From contig NZ_LMID01000013.1 of NCBI RefSeq assembly GCF_001428605.1, forward strand, positions 512,106-576,105: DNA of 64,000 nucleotides, given 5' to 3'. Each line of letters begins with the position of its first letter. Positions within the stretch are counted from its first letter, which is position 1. The translations under genes and the position numbers were made by a program. Below, piece after piece: positions 16,693 through 25,474 of this stretch. The notes beneath the pieces are model-generated. The model was not told where the DNA came from. It searched no databases and worked only from the letters and a program-made list of their open reading frames with translations. The stretch comes from Sphingomonas sp. Root720 (GTDB lineage: Bacteria; Pseudomonadota; Alphaproteobacteria; Sphingomonadales; Sphingomonadaceae).

Positions 16693-18897
16693 TCAATATT
16701 TGTAGCTGAGTTCGACACCGTAGAAGCGCGGCAGGCCGTAGACGCCCTGGTTGACGCCCCCCGACTGTCGCTTGAACAGGAAGAAGGCCTCGTTGGTGGC
16801 GTTCCGGACATAGGCGAAGATGCCCAGCGTGTTGCCGTCCGGCGTCAGGTCACGCTCGAAGCCGGCGCGCCCGTTCAGCAGCCAATAGCCATTCTCGACG
16901 TTCTGCGGGTTGTTCGCCGCGTCGAAATAGGTCTTGCCCTGGTAGCTGGCGTCGGCGTGGACGACGACCCGCCACCGGTCGCTGATCTCGCCGCGATAAT
17001 CGACCGCGATCGAGCCGGTATATTTCGGCGCCTGCTCGGTGAAGTTGCCGCTATAGTCGGCGCCGGCCAGGGTCGCCCGCGGGAAGTTTCGATATTTCGC
17101 ATCGAGATGGGCGAACGAACCCGACAGCGTCCAGCCCCCGGCAAGATGCAGCGAGCCGTCGAGCTCGATACCCCGGGTCCGCGACGAGGCGGCGTTGTCG
17201 ATCGTCGTAAAGGGTTGCAGGCCGGCACCAGGATCGTTGAATTGAAGGACCTGGCGATCCGAATAGTCGAGCTGGAAGACCGCGATGTTGAACTGCAGGG
17301 CGCGGTCCAGCGCCCGCAGCTTGAGGCCGGCTTCGTAATTGGTGACCGATTCCGGCCGGAACTGGATGGTATCGACCGTATAGGCGGCGGCGCCGAGCGT
17401 ATCGACGTTGAAGCCGCCCGACTTGAACCCGCGCGACACGGTCACATAGGTCGATGCGTCAGGCGAGAATTTATATTTGACGCTGCCCGTCCACGACACA
17501 GCGTCATCCTTGCGGTGCAGGTCCGGAAAACTGAAGCGGAGCCGCGCATTGCTCGTATGGCCCTGGAAGGACTGCCCGTCCTTGACCTCGCTGTTGTAGC
17601 GGGCGCCGGCGTTCAGGGTCAGCCGGTCGGTGAGGTCGAAGTCGCCGTTCAGATAGCCCGCATAGGTATTGGTCAATATCTCCGAGTCCAGCGTCGTGGT
17701 CTGGCCGAGATTGAACAGCGCCCGGTACTGACTGGCATCCTGGCGGCTGTAGAACAGGCCGGCGACGAAGCGCAGCCGGCTCCTGGCCGGCGAGACCAGC
17801 CGAAGCTCCTGCGTCAGGAAGCTGCTATGGTCCTGATAGGGGCCGGAGTGCGAGATGTCGGCGCGCACCGAGTCGCTGTCCGCATTCATGTCGGTCTCGA
17901 CCCTGCGGTAGGAACTGATCGACTTGACCGAGAAGTCCCCGCCCAGATCATAGTCCACCGTGGCGTTGGCGCCGTAGACGTCGCGGTTGTTGAAGGCGGG
18001 CTCGGCGGCGCTGATGGTGAAGCGGTCGGGCGGAATGTCCTGCGCGGCATAGCCGATGAACGGCGCGACATTTTGATTGAGCGCTTCCTGCCGGCGATCG
18101 CGGGTCGCGTCGCCGCTCAGGTTGACTTCGAGCCGCTCGGTCGGCGTCCAGCGCAGCTGCAGGCGGCCGCCGAGCCGGTCCTGCCCGTTCACATGGATCT
18201 TCTTGAAACTGTTGTAGAGATAGCCGCGCGAGTTCCAGCTGCTGATGCTGGCTCCGGCCGCCAGCGTGTCGCTCAGGGGGCCCGACAGCGCGGCCTGGGT
18301 CCGCGCCGTGCCGTAGTTGCCGTAGTTCAGCGTGGCCTTTGCCCTGATCTCGTCGGAGGGTTTCTCCGTCGTGATGTTGATCGCGCCGCCGATCGTGTTG
18401 GTGCCGAACAGCGTGCCCTGCGGGCCGCGCAGCACTTCGACCTGGGCGATGTTCGCCAGATCCATGTTGAACGCGTTGGAGCGGCCGATGGTCACGCCGT
18501 CGATCGTGATCGACACCCCGCTTTCCAGTGCGATGTTCCGGGAATCGCCGCCGACGCCCCGGATCGACACGTAGGTCTGAAACGATCCACGTTCCTGATA
18601 GAAAAGCCCGGGCACGCCGTTCTGGATGTCCTGCAGGCCCTTGACGTTCTGCGCCGTCAGCGCGTCCGCGGTAAGGACCGAGAGCGCGATCGGAACGTCG
18701 ATCGTGCTTTCGTTGCGCTTGCGGGCAGTGACGATGATGTCACCCCCATCCGAAGGGGACGAAATTCGCCCGCCATCTTTCAAATCGGGCGAAGTGGTTT
18801 GAGATAAAGCCTGGCCACCGACGATATTCGCGACGGCAATAGCTATAAGGCTGGAATTTTTTACTACCGATCGTGGAAACCCCTGAAATGTTTTCAT
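16693..18897 (-). CDS. TonB-dependent outer-membrane receptor
   Basis: 734 residues from ATG 18897; ATG 18921 with AGGG eight bases upstream is a fair alternative. A signal peptide ends near GGQALSQ. The TonB box/plug has GDIIVTARKRNESTIDVPIAL, then VLRGPQGTLFGTNTIGGAIN, and a barrel ending in a Tyr-rich YGVELSYKY. There is no STN domain, so it is a transporter rather than a signal transducer. It heads a minus-strand unit with the RraA-family and nitrilase genes and diverges from a LysR regulator, suggesting substrate-induced uptake of an organic nutrient. This type is abundant in sphingomonads. Confidence 0.9.
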   Translation of the reverse strand: MKTFQGFPRSVVKNSSLIAIAVANIVGGQALSQTTSPDLKDGGRISSPSDGGDIIVTARKRNESTIDVPIALSVLTADALTAQNVKGLQDIQNGVPGLFYQERGSFQTYVSIRGVGGDSRNIALESGVSITIDGVTIGRSNAFNMDLANIAQVEVLRGPQGTLFGTNTIGGAINITTEKPSDEIRAKATLNYGNYGTARTQAALSGPLSDTLAAGASISSWNSRGYLYNSFKKIHVNGQDRLGGRLQLRWTPTERLEVNLSGDATRDRRQEALNQNVAPFIGYAAQDIPPDRFTISAAEPAFNNRDVYGANATVDYDLGGDFSVKSISSYRRVETDMNADSDSVRADISHSGPYQDHSSFLTQELRLVSPARSRLRFVAGLFYSRQDASQYRALFNLGQTTTLDSEILTNTYAGYLNGDFDLTDRLTLNAGARYNSEVKDGQSFQGHTSNARLRFSFPDLHRKDDAVSWTGSVKYKFSPDASTYVTVSRGFKSGGFNVDTLGAAAYTVDTIQFRPESVTNYEAGLKLRALDRALQFNIAVFQLDYSDRQVLQFNDPGAGLQPFTTIDNAASSRTRGIELDGSLHLAGGWTLSGSFAHLDAKYRNFPRATLAGADYSGNFTEQAPKYTGSIAVDYRGEISDRWRVVVHADASYQGKTYFDAANNPQNVENGYWLLNGRAGFERDLTPDGNTLGIFAYVRNATNEAFFLFKRQSGGVNQGVYGLPRFYGVELSYKY

Positions 18898-19032
18898 GAT
18901 GGAAGAGCCCCTTTTTCTCATTTGGTCGACCCTTGTGTGACAAAGGGGTGACGGCGCTTGCAAGTTTTTAATATTTAGCCGATCTATCAAGAAAGTTTAT
19001 GGAAATGACCCTGCGGACGATGAAGGACCGCG

Positions 19033-19974
19033 ATGAACATCTCTTTTCTTGAAACTTTCTACTGGCTCGGCACGCTCAAGAGCGTGAAGGAGACGGCCGC
19101 GCGGATGCGGATCAGCCAGCCGGTCGTGTCGATGCGCATGGCGGCGCTCCAGCGCGCGCTCGGCACCGAACTCTACAAGACCAATGGCCGCAAGATCGAG
19201 CTAACCGCTACCGGAATCCGGGTGCTGCGCAAATGCGAGGCGATCGTCCCGCTCGCCACCGAATTGCAGGAGGAGGTTCGCAAGGGCGACGGGGATCTCA
19301 GCATCGTCCGGGTAGGCGCGACCGAGGTCGTCGGCCTGTCCTGGTTGCCGGCCCTGATCAATCATCAGAAGCATCACCACCCCGACATTTCGCTGAGCAT
19401 CAAGACCGGCATGGCCCATGGGCTGGTCGAGGCGCTCCGCCGGGACGAGATCGACATCGCCTTCGTGATCGGCCCGATCGAGGACCCGACCCTGTCGAGC
19501 GAATATCTGTGCGATTATACGATCAAATGGCTGGCCGCCCCCGCAATGGTCGAAGGGGCGATGCCGACCAGCGTGGTCGACCTTGCCCGCTTCCCGATCA
19601 TCCAGTCGCGGCAATCATCCTATCGCTACCAGAAGATCCTCGAATATTTCCGGTGGCATAATGTCTCGCTGATCGAGGGACTGACTCCCAATCACTGGGT
19701 CGATGTCGGGTTCGAGACGATGCACTGCGCCCACTTCGCCAGCGAAGGGGTCGGCGTGACCGCGGTGCCGGTTGCCACCGTCGCCGGGCAGTTGCGGCTC
19801 GGCCGTCTCGTCGAACTGCCGATCAAGCAGGAAATTCCGGCCTGGGAAGTGATCGCCCTCTATCGCCGGCACGACAATGCCGACACGATCGCCAAGGTCG
19901 TGCACTCGGCCCGCGCGGCGGTCGCGCGCTTCGCCGAGACGGCCGATCCTGCGCATTTCCGCCCTCGGGATTGA
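19033..19974 (+). CDS. LysR-family transcriptional regulator
   Basis: 313 residues. The N-terminal winged helix reads FLETFYWLGTLKSVKETAARM with RISQPVVSMRMAALQRALG, and a periplasmic-binding-like effector domain follows. It diverges from the TonB receptor operon across 135 bases and precedes a TfdA/TauD-type dioxygenase, so it may control either or both. The stop codon lies inside an inverted repeat (19969-19994). Confidence 0.9.
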   Translation: MNISFLETFYWLGTLKSVKETAARMRISQPVVSMRMAALQRALGTELYKTNGRKIELTATGIRVLRKCEAIVPLATELQEEVRKGDGDLSIVRVGATEVVGLSWLPALINHQKHHHPDISLSIKTGMAHGLVEALRRDEIDIAFVIGPIEDPTLSSEYLCDYTIKWLAAPAMVEGAMPTSVVDLARFPIIQSRQSSYRYQKILEYFRWHNVSLIEGLTPNHWVDVGFETMHCAHFASEGVGVTAVPVATVAGQLRLGRLVELPIKQEIPAWEVIALYRRHDNADTIAKVVHSARAAVARFAETADPAHFRPRD

Positions 19975-19994
19975 TAGCTTACAGCCTATCAATC
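19969..19994 (+). terminator. Perfect inverted repeat at the LysR 3' end
   Basis: GATTGATAG - 8 bases - CTATCAATC, with 9-base perfect arms. The first arm contains the LysR stop codon. It could be a factor-independent hairpin without a strong U-tract, or an operator for the dioxygenase gene that starts 70 bases downstream. Confidence 0.45.
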
Positions 19995-20063
19995 CTCCAA
20001 TAATCTGATTTATTCATAGCGGAAATCGCGCATAAGGATCGTCGCTCCACACAGGAGTTGTCC

Positions 20064-20984
20064 ATGACCGCGATTCTCAAAGAACGACCCGCAGCGCTTG
20101 GCGAAGCCGCCGGGATCACCGTCCTTCCCAATGCGCAGGGCACGATGCTCGGCGCCGACATCGTCGGCTTCGATTTCGACGCGCTCCTGCCCGAACAGGT
20201 CGCCGCGGTTCGCGCCGCCTGGATCCGCCACGGGGTGGTCCGATTCCGCGGCACGCAGATCACCGACGAACAACATATGCGCTTCACCGCGCTGCTGGGC
20301 GAGTTCGTGAAACATCCCCGTCAGCTGAAAGGCGAGGAAGGCGCGCATGACCGCTATGAGGAGATCCTCATCATCGGCAACGGCAAGCGCGACGGCAAGG
20401 TGGTCGGCACGATGGCCAACAACGAAGCGCAGTGGCATACCGATACCTATATTTACGATCGACCGCCGGCCGCGGCCCTGCTGCGCGCCATGCAGCTGCC
20501 GAGCAGTGGCGGCGACACCTATTGGGCGGACATGTACGCCGTCTATCAGGCACTGCCGGTCGCCGTCCGCAAGGTGATCGAAGGCCGGCTCATCCAGCTC
20601 GACATCGTCTATGACGGCTCCAACCGCGTTCGCGTCGGCCAGCAGGAGCCGGACAGCGACGATATCCGGCTGTGGGCGGGCATCCGCCACCCGATCGTCC
20701 GCACCCATGGGGAATCGGGCCGCAACTGCGTCTATATCGGGTCCGAGAAGCGCTCGAACTGGATCGTCGGACTTCCGCTCGACGAGAGCAACGCTATCCT
20801 GGCCGAGATCATGGACCATGTCCGCAACCCCGCGCACCAGTGGATGCAGGTCTGGCAGCCGCACGACATGGTGATGTGGGACAATCGTTGTACCATGCAT
20901 CGCCGCAACGGCTGGTCGGCCGAAGAGACCCGCATCATGCATCGCACCACCACGAGGGGGGAACGCCCGCACTATGTCTGCTGA
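20064..20984 (+). CDS. TauD/TfdA-family Fe(II)/2-oxoglutarate-dependent dioxygenase
   Basis: 306 residues. The facial triad is visible: HTD in AQWHTDTYIY (near residue 125), distal His in CTMHRRNGW, and the 2-oxoglutarate-binding Arg in MHRTTTRGERP. Members open C-O or C-S bonds by hydroxylation (TfdA on 2,4-D ether, TauD on taurine). ATG 20064 follows AGGAG by 6 bases; a TTG two codons earlier is less likely. The surrounding aromatic catabolism genes favour an aryloxyalkanoate or similar ether substrate, which is inference. Confidence 0.88.
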   Translation: MTAILKERPAALGEAAGITVLPNAQGTMLGADIVGFDFDALLPEQVAAVRAAWIRHGVVRFRGTQITDEQHMRFTALLGEFVKHPRQLKGEEGAHDRYEEILIIGNGKRDGKVVGTMANNEAQWHTDTYIYDRPPAAALLRAMQLPSSGGDTYWADMYAVYQALPVAVRKVIEGRLIQLDIVYDGSNRVRVGQQEPDSDDIRLWAGIRHPIVRTHGESGRNCVYIGSEKRSNWIVGLPLDESNAILAEIMDHVRNPAHQWMQVWQPHDMVMWDNRCTMHRRNGWSAEETRIMHRTTTRGERPHYVC

Positions 20985-21019
20985 CCAGGGATGAGCGGCT
21001 CGACGCCGCCCTCGACGCC

Positions 21020-21949
21020 ATGAGCGCAGGGGTCATGGGCGCGCGGACGGCGGACCTCCGCCAGCTGCGCGCCTTCTCCATCCTCGCGCAGGAACTGCAT
21101 TTCGGCCGGGCAGCGACCCGCCTGGCCATCACCCAGCCCGCGTTGAGCCAGCTCGTCCGCGAACTGGAAGCGCGGGTAGGCGTTCCCCTGCTGGAACGGA
21201 CGACGCGGCGCGTATCGCTGACGCCGGCCGGCATCGGCTTCCTCGCCGACATCGACGACATCCTCCATCGCCTCCAGAGCGCGGTCGACAGGGCGCGCGA
21301 CAGCCATGGACTGAGCACCGAGCGGCTGCGCGTGGGCGCGGGCCTGTTCACCACCTTCTCGATGCTGCCGGGGCTGCTGAAGCGATTCCGCCAGCGCTAT
21401 CCGCAGGTGAAGGTGGAGGTCGAGATTCTCGGCAGCGCCGAGATCGTCCGGGCGATCGAGCGCGGCGACCTCGATATCGGCCTGCTGCGCCCTCCGGCCG
21501 AACCGGGACGGCTCCATGTCGAGACGCTGGTCGAGGAAGGCTTCCTCGCCGTCATGCCCGACGATCATCCGCTAGGCAGGCGCCGCCGGCTGCTCCTGGC
21601 CGATCTGGCCGCGCAGGAGGTGCTGCGCCTCTCGCGGCCCGATCTGCGCGATGCGTTCAACGCGGTCGACCGGCAGCTCGAGGATGCCGGGCTCACCCTC
21701 GACCAGTGCACCACCACCCATTCGACCCTGAACGCGCTCGCGCTGGTGTCGGCCACCGGGGGGATCAGCATCGTTCCGGCCTGGGCCAGTGCGGGGCAAT
21801 GGGGTGGGCTGACCTTCCGCAAGGTCGAGGATCTGACCGCGACGATCGACCTGGCGATCGCCTGGAGCGCCGACCGCCGGGACGCAATGATATTCAATTT
21901 TGCTGAAGCCGCGGCGCGCAGCATTGCCAGCATCCAACCGCCAAGATGA
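21020..21949 (+). CDS. LysR-family transcriptional regulator
   Basis: 309 residues. The helix-turn-helix reads LRQLRAFSILAQELHFGRAA with RLAITQPALSQLVRELEA, and a LysR substrate domain follows. Codons upstream in the same frame overlap the dioxygenase gene and are ignored. ATG 21020 has no clear ribosome site; ATG 21035 is an alternative. It lies between the dioxygenase and an MFS transporter on the same strand, and probably controls one of them. Confidence 0.88.
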   Translation: MSAGVMGARTADLRQLRAFSILAQELHFGRAATRLAITQPALSQLVRELEARVGVPLLERTTRRVSLTPAGIGFLADIDDILHRLQSAVDRARDSHGLSTERLRVGAGLFTTFSMLPGLLKRFRQRYPQVKVEVEILGSAEIVRAIERGDLDIGLLRPPAEPGRLHVETLVEEGFLAVMPDDHPLGRRRRLLLADLAAQEVLRLSRPDLRDAFNAVDRQLEDAGLTLDQCTTTHSTLNALALVSATGGISIVPAWASAGQWGGLTFRKVEDLTATIDLAIAWSADRRDAMIFNFAEAAARSIASIQPPR

Positions 21950-22204
21950 GGCCTGGCAGCCCGCTTTCACCGCCGTGTGCACCGAGCCCGGAAGCTTTCC
22001 ATATGCTTATTTGATCGTGAGCGTAAATATTTCATCCTTGAGCGCAAAGCCGATCGCCCTGACGATGCGGGCTTGGGATTTCCCCGAATATGATCGGTGC
22101 CCCTGGATGATCGCTCTCCTCTCCTCTGCCGTGGACGTCGCGCCGGGCAAGGGAGCTGACATCGGGTCGAGGCAGGCACCGCTTCGTCCAACTGCGAGTA
22201 ATCG

Positions 22205-23476
22205 ATGACCCAAATGCCGAGCTGGAAACTGCGCCACACGGTCATAGCGATCATGTTCACCGCCTCGATCGTGTCCTTCATGGACCGGATGGCGATGAGC
22301 GTCGTCCTTCCCTTCATCAAGGCCGACTTCCATCTGGGCGCCTTCGAGAGCGGCGCGGTGATGAGCGCCTTTTTCGTTGGATATTCGCTGTCCCAGATTC
22401 CCGGCGGCCTGCTGTCGGACCGTTTCGGCATACGCAGGGTCCTCACCGTCGCGATGCTGTGGTGGAGCTTCTTCACCGCGATCACCGGCCTGGTGGGCAG
22501 CTTCGTCCAGATGCTGATCGTCCGCGTCCTGTTCGGCGCAGGCGAAGGGGTGTTTCCGGCATCGGCTTTCAAGACGGTGGCCGTGTGGTTTCCCAAGCGC
22601 GAGCGGGCAACCGCCAACGCCATCATGCTGTCCTCCAGCCGGCTCGGCGCAGCGATCGCGCCGCTGGTCGTCGTCGCCCTCATGCATTTCGGCGGATGGC
22701 GAACGGTGTTCTTCAGCCTCTTCATCCCCGGACTGCTGGTGACTCTGCTCTGCTGGCTGTTCGTGGCGGACTCGCCGTTCACCAGCCGCCGGATCACGCC
22801 GGCCGAACTCGCGGATTTCGAGGAACCGACCGATGCCGAAACCGCGCACAAGGCCGATGCCCTGTCGTTCCGGGAGGTGTTGCGGCAGGAAAACCTGCTC
22901 AAATATTGCCTGATCTACTTCACCTTCGATTTCGCCTATTGGGGCTTCACCTCCTGGCTTCCGACCTATCTGGTCGAGGCGCGCGGCTTTTCGATGGTAC
23001 AGATGGGGATCGGCGCCTCGCTGCCCTTCCTGGCGGGCACGGTGGGCTGCGTCTTCGGCGGCTGGCTGTCAGACCGCTTCTTCTCCGGTCGCCGCAAGAT
23101 CCTGATCGTCGCCGCCCAGCTATCGTCCGCGGCCCTGCTCTACCTGACCTTCGTGTCGGGCTCGATGATGGCGCTCTATGCCTTCCAGACGCTGGCCGGA
23201 CTGACCCTGAGCATCTTCTTCGCCGCTTTCTGGGCGATGCCGATGAACACGGTGCCCAAGGAACGCATGGGCGTGACCAGCGGCATCATCAACACGGCGG
23301 CCCAGGTCGCCGCCATCATCTCGCCGGTCTGCGTAGGCTATCTCATCGAAGTTTCGGGCGGCCACTTCGCCCTCACCTTCGCCGTCATGATCATATCGCT
23401 GCTGATATCGTGCGCGATCGCCTTCACCTTGCCGAACACCGCCCCGGCCATCGAGGCTTCGCTCGAGCCCGCATGA
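22205..23476 (+). CDS. MFS transporter, anion:cation symporter (ACS)-like
   Basis: 423 residues with about 12 hydrophobic helices. The motif GGLLSDRFGIRR in loop 2-3 and FMDRMAMSVVLPFIKADF in helix 1 are typical of the ACS family, which imports organic anions such as hexuronates, tartrate or aromatic acids. It follows a LysR regulator after a 255-base spacer and is convergent with the next operon. An uptake role for an organic acid is inferred. Confidence 0.87.
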   Translation: MTQMPSWKLRHTVIAIMFTASIVSFMDRMAMSVVLPFIKADFHLGAFESGAVMSAFFVGYSLSQIPGGLLSDRFGIRRVLTVAMLWWSFFTAITGLVGSFVQMLIVRVLFGAGEGVFPASAFKTVAVWFPKRERATANAIMLSSSRLGAAIAPLVVVALMHFGGWRTVFFSLFIPGLLVTLLCWLFVADSPFTSRRITPAELADFEEPTDAETAHKADALSFREVLRQENLLKYCLIYFTFDFAYWGFTSWLPTYLVEARGFSMVQMGIGASLPFLAGTVGCVFGGWLSDRFFSGRRKILIVAAQLSSAALLYLTFVSGSMMALYAFQTLAGLTLSIFFAAFWAMPMNTVPKERMGVTSGIINTAAQVAAIISPVCVGYLIEVSGGHFALTFAVMIISLLISCAIAFTLPNTAPAIEASLEPA

Positions 23477-23542
23477 GCGGCGGCAAAGCTGGGGTTCGCC
23501 CCGAGGCCTGGAGACCGGGCGGTGCGCGTCGATCGGTCTGGT

Positions 23543-24091
23543 CTAGAGCGGCACGTAACTCTTCCGCACCAGCCCGGTGCGATGGCGCCGCATGCGGGCC
23601 GTCCAGGGCGTGGAGGCCGCCATTTTCCACGCCTCGCCCGCGATGACCGCCGGATCGCGAAGGTGATAGCTCGCAAGATAGCGGGGCGAATCCGCCTCGC
23701 TGCGAAACCGCCGCGCCAGGATCACACCATCGACCGCGGCCATGCGGGGCAGATGCTCGCTATCGTACCAGTCGTTGAACTCGTCCTCATGCGCGGCGTC
23801 GATGTCCATCAGGTTGAGCAGCAGCCCGCCCGCCCGGGCCGGAGCGATCGCCCCGTTCCCGCCGATCTGCACGCCCGTCCATGTCCAGCCGGAGCCGTCG
23901 TCCGGCAACCGCAGCGGCGCGGCGGCGTCGCAGAGAAGCAGGCGGCCGGCGGGGGCGGCTTCGGCGGCCCCCTGCTCGACCCAGGTCCGAGCGCTCAGCG
24001 TTCCGGCGTCTCCGGAAAGAGCCGGCGGCCCCTCCCCTGCCGCCGCCGTCCGCAGCGAGAAGGCGAGCCACCGGGGCCCGGCCTCGCTCAT
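23543..24091 (-). CDS. Dimeric alpha-beta barrel-like protein of unknown function
   Basis: 182 residues. The C-terminal half has FNDWYDSEHLPRMAAVDGV and TPWTARMRR, which recur almost unchanged in the product of 41135-41692. The (D/E)WY(D/E)SEH pattern resembles EthD/ABM-type ferredoxin-like folds. The first 80 residues are not recognised. It is the last gene of the MFS - extradiol dioxygenase - RidA - LigJ-like operon and overlaps the LigJ-like stop by ATGA. An auxiliary role in handling an unstable ring-cleavage or quinoid intermediate is inference. Confidence 0.65.
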   Translation of the reverse strand: MSEAGPRWLAFSLRTAAAGEGPPALSGDAGTLSARTWVEQGAAEAAPAGRLLLCDAAAPLRLPDDGSGWTWTGVQIGGNGAIAPARAGGLLLNLMDIDAAHEDEFNDWYDSEHLPRMAAVDGVILARRFRSEADSPRYLASYHLRDPAVIAGEAWKMAASTPWTARMRRHRTGLVRKSYVPL

Positions 24092-25074
24092 GCGGGAAAG
24101 GCGCGGGTGTAGAGCTTACGGCAATTGCCTTCGTAGATCTTGGCGCGGTCCTCGCCGCTCAGCCATCCGATACCGTCAATGACCTGCTTGAGGTCGTCGA
24201 GTTCATGTCCCCATTCGGGGTTGAACACCGAGGCGGTGCCCGGTCGTTCGGTACCGAACAGGCAGTTTTCCGGGCCGCAGATCCGGAAGAGCAGGTCGAG
24301 CCCTTCGACCGAATAGACACAGGTATCGAAATAGAGCTGCTTAAGCTTAGCGTCGAAATCCTGGTTGCGCCGGATGTGGCCGGCACGGAACCGGCCGATC
24401 TGATAGGGAATCGCCCCGCCGCCGTGCGATATGATCATCTTCAGCTTGGGGAAATCCTGAAACACGCGAGAACTGAGCAGCGACATGATCGCGATGCTGC
24501 CTTCGTTGATGAACTTGAGCGTATAAGATTCGCGCGGGTGGCAGCAACCGGCCGAATGGACGAGCACCGGAATGTCGAGCTCGCAGATCTTCTCGTAGAG
24601 CGGATACCAGAATTCGTCGCCCAGTCCCGGCGGCGGCGTGCCGTCCCCCTCCATCGGATCGGGATTGAGCAGGCAACCGACGAAGCCAAGCTCGGTGACC
24701 GCGCGCTCGAGTTCCTCGACGCAGGCGGCGGGACTGGTATCCCGGAACTGCGGAAGCCCCGCGATCCCGCGAAACCTGTCCGGTGCCGTCTGGACATGCG
24801 CGTGGATGAGGTCGTTGTTGTAGCGCGCCCAGGTGAGCGGAACGCTCGCGGGCGCGAGCGAATGCATCTGCAGATAGGGGCGCGGCGACAGGAACTGCAT
24901 GTCCGTGCCGACCTCGTCCATCTGCTTCAGCAGCCCCTGCACCGTCTTGCGGATCACCTCCTCGGGGGGAAGCTTCGCCAGCGACCTGGGGTTGTTCCGG
25001 CTGCCCGTGAGGGTCGCCATGTGCCGGTAGGAAATATCGTCGAGGACGACATGGGCGTGGGAGTCGATGATCAT
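24088..25074 (-). CDS. Amidohydrolase-family protein, LigJ-like (4-oxalomesaconate hydratase type)
   Basis: 328 residues of the Amidohydro_2 family. The N-terminal metal motif is MIIDSHAHV; GCLLNPDPMEG, LVHSAG and MIISHGGGAIPYQ follow in order. LigJ of sphingomonads, which hydrates 4-oxalomesaconate to CHA, belongs to this family and shares the NPDP and SHGGGA(I/V)P features. ACMSD- or resorcylate-decarboxylase-like activity is the main alternative. Its start overlaps the RidA gene stop (ATGA), in an operon headed by an aromatic-acid transporter and a ring-cleavage dioxygenase, which supports a gallate/protocatechuate-type lower pathway. Confidence 0.78.
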   Translation of the reverse strand: MIIDSHAHVVLDDISYRHMATLTGSRNNPRSLAKLPPEEVIRKTVQGLLKQMDEVGTDMQFLSPRPYLQMHSLAPASVPLTWARYNNDLIHAHVQTAPDRFRGIAGLPQFRDTSPAACVEELERAVTELGFVGCLLNPDPMEGDGTPPPGLGDEFWYPLYEKICELDIPVLVHSAGCCHPRESYTLKFINEGSIAIMSLLSSRVFQDFPKLKMIISHGGGAIPYQIGRFRAGHIRRNQDFDAKLKQLYFDTCVYSVEGLDLLFRICGPENCLFGTERPGTASVFNPEWGHELDDLKQVIDGIGWLSGEDRAKIYEGNCRKLYTRAFPA

Positions 25075-25460
25075 GATGCCTCCTTTGCGACGGCAAGCGC
25101 TTCGAGCTGGACGAGAACGGCGCCGCGCAGGTCAATGACCTGGACGTGGCGGGCCGGACGCCTGGCCGGATCGGGATAATGCTCGAGCCAGACCGGATTG
25201 ATCGCTTCGCGATCCTCCTCCCTCTTGACGTAGATGGTGAAGCGCACGACGTCGCCGAGGTCCATCCCCGCCTCGGCGAGGACGAGCCCGAGGTTGCGGA
25301 AGCAGTTCGCGACCTGCCCCGCGGCCTCTTCCGGCATCTTGCCGGTGTCGGCATCGCGGCCCATGATCCCCGAGGTCGCCAGGATCGGCCCGATCCGGCA
25401 CGCCAGCGGGATCGGCGCGCTATGGCCGATCTTGTCGATATGAATGCTCTTCTGCCGCAA
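25071..25460 (-). CDS. RidA (YjgF/YER057c/UK114) family protein
   Basis: 129 residues from TTG 25460. RidA landmarks: ILATSGIMGRDADTG, QVANCFRNLGLVLAEAGMDLGDVVRFTIYV and GAVLVQLEALAVA at the end. I prefer TTG because GGAAGGAG lies 6 bases upstream, directly after the dioxygenase stop; ATG 25484 (8 codons longer) has no ribosome site and overlaps the dioxygenase gene. RidA proteins hydrolyse reactive enamines/imines; in catabolic operons paralogues act as tautomerases or deaminases of pathway intermediates. It sits between the ring-cleavage and hydratase genes. Confidence 0.85.
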   Translation of the reverse strand: MRQKSIHIDKIGHSAPIPLACRIGPILATSGIMGRDADTGKMPEEAAGQVANCFRNLGLVLAEAGMDLGDVVRFTIYVKREEDREAINPVWLEHYPDPARRPARHVQVIDLRGAVLVQLEALAVAKEAS

Positions 25461-25474
25461 GGGGCTCTCCTTCC

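Noticed and set aside
16957-18807. 616-codon open frame on the plus strand
   Set aside because: Antisense shadow of the TonB receptor at 16693-18897.
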